NCBI RefSeq assembly: GCF_021531595.1
Contig: NZ_JADYUD010000009.1
Span: 1-64,000, forward strand
Length of the DNA: 64,000 bases
Direction of reading: 5' to 3'
Source of the DNA: Fusobacterium perfoetens
GTDB lineage: Bacteria; Fusobacteriota; Fusobacteriia; Fusobacteriales; Fusobacteriaceae
Every line of letters begins with the position of its first letter. The stretch's first letter is position 1. A program made the position numbers and the translations under genes. Positions 63,553 through 64,000 of this stretch are shown here, in pieces. The notes below the pieces were generated by a model, which worked only from the letters and a program-made list of their open reading frames with translations, did not search any database and was not told where the DNA came from.

Positions 63553-64000
63553 AATACTAGTAGCATTGGTAGGAATACCAGTTTTGATGTATGTGTATTA
63601 CAGCGGAGGAATTCCTCTTCTTGTTTTTACTAATGCAGTGATAGGTATAGGATTGTATGAATTTTATAAGATGTCAGAACTTGCAGGACAAAAACCTTTT
63701 TCAAAATTAGGAATATGTGCAGGTCTTGTAATACCAAATCTTATTTATTTTTCAGATCCTTTAAAAATGGATGTTTTTATACTTTTACCTCTTACAGCCC
63801 TTATCATATGCACTATGGGGATAAGAATTTTTGAAAATAAAGTAGAAAATGCAAGTATTGATATAGGAGTAACAGCTTTAGGTGTTGCTTATATATCTGT
63901 ATTATTCAGTCATATTATATTACTGACTTATCTTCCTGATGGAGGAAAATGGCTTATAGCTGTTCAGGTAATGGTATGGGTATGTGACAGTGCTGCGTAT
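63542..64000 (+). CDS. cdsA: Phosphatidate cytidylyltransferase (5' part)
   Basis: The first 153 residues are present; the gene runs off the window. Starts MLNRILVALVGIPVLMYVYY, several hydrophobic helices, and ends in VQVMVWVCDSAAY, the start of the conserved CdsA motif region. Makes CDP-diacylglycerol. The uppS-cdsA pair is a widespread arrangement, commonly followed by dxr. Confidence 0.92.
   Translation, partial: MLNRILVALVGIPVLMYVYYSGGIPLLVFTNAVIGIGLYEFYKMSELAGQKPFSKLGICAGLVIPNLIYFSDPLKMDVFILLPLTALIICTMGIRIFENKVENASIDIGVTALGVAYISVLFSHIILLTYLPDGGKWLIAVQVMVWVCDSAAY

Overview
The window reads as core chromosome of a low-GC, strictly anaerobic Gram-negative bacterium, almost certainly a fusobacterium (Fusobacterium or a close relative). 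The reasons are extreme A+T richness, near-exclusive AGA for arginine, and an outer-membrane toolkit (three heptosyltransferase-like GT9 enzymes, an LPS-core kinase, a TolC-like channel, an OmpA-type lipoprotein). These sit beside anaerobic genes: thiolase/butyryl-CoA dehydrogenase/EtfBA, HydF, a superoxide reductase, L-cysteine desulfidase and a sodium:dicarboxylate-type symporter. I see no insertion sequence, prophage, CRISPR array, rRNA operon or defence island. Genus assignment is inference from gene content.

Layout: 0.2-5.7 kb holds an ACT/UPF0210 gene pair, a PHP phosphatase, tsaD, a DUF1576 membrane protein and a GIY-YIG protein. An 11-gene tRNA array follows at 5.9-6.9 kb. 6.9-12.3 kb carries a GNAT enzyme, L-cysteine desulfidase, two carboxylate/amino-acid transporters and a small secreted orphan. 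12.5-19.2 kb is a WYL-type regulator followed by an LPS-core/cell-surface glycan locus running into recA-recX-plsC (19.2-21.5 kb). 21.6-24.1 kb holds truA-GNAT, a PerR-superoxide reductase operon and a cold shock gene. 24.4-30.2 kb is a MacAB/TolC-type efflux operon and a MATE pump on the minus strand. 30.2-31.15 kb is a very AT-rich regulatory gap, then thl-bcd-etfB-etfA (31.2-35.5 kb).

35.6-39.8 kb has an AlkD-like glycosylase, a HAD phosphatase, an OmpA lipoprotein, a second six-gene tRNA array and a periplasmic three-repeat protein. 40.0-50.9 kb is a long information-processing run: DUF1694-murA-rlmB-sigma factor-leuS-adk-map, then infA-rpmJ-rpsM-rpsK-rpsD-rpoA-rplQ. 51-55.9 kb has an FAD dehydrogenase, an HD nucleotidase, an EFR1 flavodoxin-ferredoxin, hydF and pncA. 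56.0-59.5 kb is rpsB-tsf-pyrH-frr plus a cold shock gene. 59.8-64 kb holds pyk, eno, uppS and the start of cdsA.

The genes are mostly ordinary. The less expected material is in the non-coding DNA. It includes a 48-bp promoter/leader shared by both tRNA arrays, stacked palindromes upstream of the cysteine desulfidase gene, and a near-consensus Per box on the start site of the perR-sor operon. There are structured leaders ahead of rpsM and rpsB, a terminator-like hairpin just before the ribosome binding site of the MATE gene, and 10-bp-phased repeats in the thl promoter. I did not find a convincing wholly new multi-gene system; the best candidates for undescribed biology are these RNA/DNA control elements.
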